From Pirellulales bacterium (GTDB taxonomy: Bacteria > Planctomycetota > Planctomycetia > Pirellulales > Thermoguttaceae), in assembly GCA_020846145.1 (NCBI GenBank), contig JADLEL010000038.1, forward strand, positions 1 through 33,976: 33,976 nucleotides of DNA, given 5' to 3'. The notes below the pieces were generated by a model that was given only the letters and a program-made list of their open reading frames with translations, had not been told where the DNA came from and ran no database searches. How positions within the stretch are numbered: the stretch's first letter is position 1; each line of letters starts with the position of its first letter. Positions 33,610-33,976 of this stretch are shown here, one piece after another. The position numbers and the translations under genes were made by a program.

Positions 33610-33804
33610 TCACCCCCCCTTGGAAAGGGAATAGGGAATTGCCGTTATCGCTTCCATGAAGAGAATCCCTTTCAGGATAGCATTGCTAGCATCCCGGGAC
33701 AAGCACCGGGGAAGGATTTTCCAGATATCCTTTGTTAAATCCAGGTGAATGTCTTTGCCTTCAATCCATCCTTCTGGGGTGTATAAAAAACAGTAACCGT
33801 TCAC
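33610..33804 (-). CDS. Doubtful small open frame upstream of csrA
   Basis: A 64-codon frame ending three bases before csrA, with its last codons supplying the csrA ribosome site. It would start at a GTG inside the terminal repeat, so any original N-terminus may have been cut off by the repeat. The translation (for example EGWIEGKDIHLDLTKDIWKI) is protein-like but unrecognised; it does not look like FliW. It could be a small upstream gene coupled to csrA, a truncated gene, or noise. Confidence 0.3.
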   Translation of the reverse strand: MNGYCFLYTPEGWIEGKDIHLDLTKDIWKILPRCLSRDASNAILKGILFMEAITAIPYSLSKGG

Positions 33805-33917
33805 AGGGGACTGTCCCGATTTTCGCGGCGCAAATGATTATGGTACTCTAAAAGTGCTTAATCGCCGCGAAAATGGGACTGTCCCCCTCGCGCCGCGGGA
33901 AGGGGACAGGTCCATGT
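33793..33917. repeat. Terminal hairpin repeat, right copy (inverted)
   Basis: These bases are the reverse complement of 1-125 with two substitutions. It contains the same internal imperfect hairpin. See also the adjoining hairpin at 33902-33976. Confidence 0.9.
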
Positions 33918-33976
33918 TTTCGGCCTACCGTTTGTCCACAAAATACGTTTTCACGCCGAAAAATGGACCAGTCCCC
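33902..33976. repeat. Second hairpin adjoining the right terminal repeat
   Basis: 33902-33924 (ggggacaggtccatg plus ttttcggc) pairs with 33955-33976, with one mismatch and one bulge. It uses the same GGGGAC-N-gtcc module as the first hairpin, so at least two related hairpins stand side by side, like a REP doublet. It runs to the end of the window, so its full extent is unknown. Confidence 0.75.

Overview
The window looks like part of a GC-rich planctomycete chromosome (Planctomycetota, probably near Pirellulales; inferred, not searched). Signs are a secreted Cys-type sulfatase, several secreted carbohydrate-active enzymes, a PEP-CTERM protein built of autotransporter-like repeats, a PilM-type operon with Gly/Met/Pro-rich insertions, an FtsQ-like protein, CsrA and many hairpin repeats between genes. 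Both ends of the sequence lie in the same hairpin repeat in inverted orientation, which suggests a contig that stops at repeats.

Layout. Bases 131-5745 carry a secreted polysaccharide-processing set: a beta-propeller/esterase fusion, a GH28 polygalacturonase translationally coupled to it, and a convergent sulfatase. Bases 5746-7067 hold a repeat-bearing spacer and a lone AT-richer PD-(D/E)XK nuclease-like gene. Bases 7196-15494, all on the minus strand, hold a GH38-like protein, two tandem 611-residue secreted paralogues that keep a GH67 (alpha-glucuronidase)-like acidic triad, and a two-domain GNAT acetyltransferase. Bases 16170-22319 are a plus-strand operon behind a well-spaced sigma-54 promoter: a PilM-type ATPase with an extra membrane-anchored C-terminal part, a PilO-like protein and a third membrane-anchored protein. 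Bases 22331-24639 encode a ROK kinase fused to an Mth938-like domain, and a class III-like PPK2 polyphosphate kinase. Bases 25268-27340 encode the PEP-CTERM protein, followed by a clear terminator. Bases 27640-33175 carry housekeeping genes purA, uppS, murB and an ftsQ-like gene. A two-gene, AT-richer accessory unit with its own extended -10 promoter sits between purA and uppS; its first gene has an apparent frameshift. csrA lies convergently at 33415-33606.

How the genes fit together. The sulfatase, GH28, esterase, GH67-like and GH38-like genes suggest removal of sulfate, acyl and uronic-acid groups from complex plant or algal polysaccharides, although no transporter or regulator of such a pathway is present. 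uppS, murB and ftsQ-like belong to peptidoglycan and division functions.

The most unusual feature is the repeat content: about ten hairpin or tandem-repeat families in 34 kb. Two copies of one palindrome lie in frame inside the GH38-like coding sequence, a mosaic multi-hairpin element occurs twice in inverted orientation, and several repeats start at or next to stop codons. No tRNA, rRNA, CRISPR array or transposase gene was recognised.
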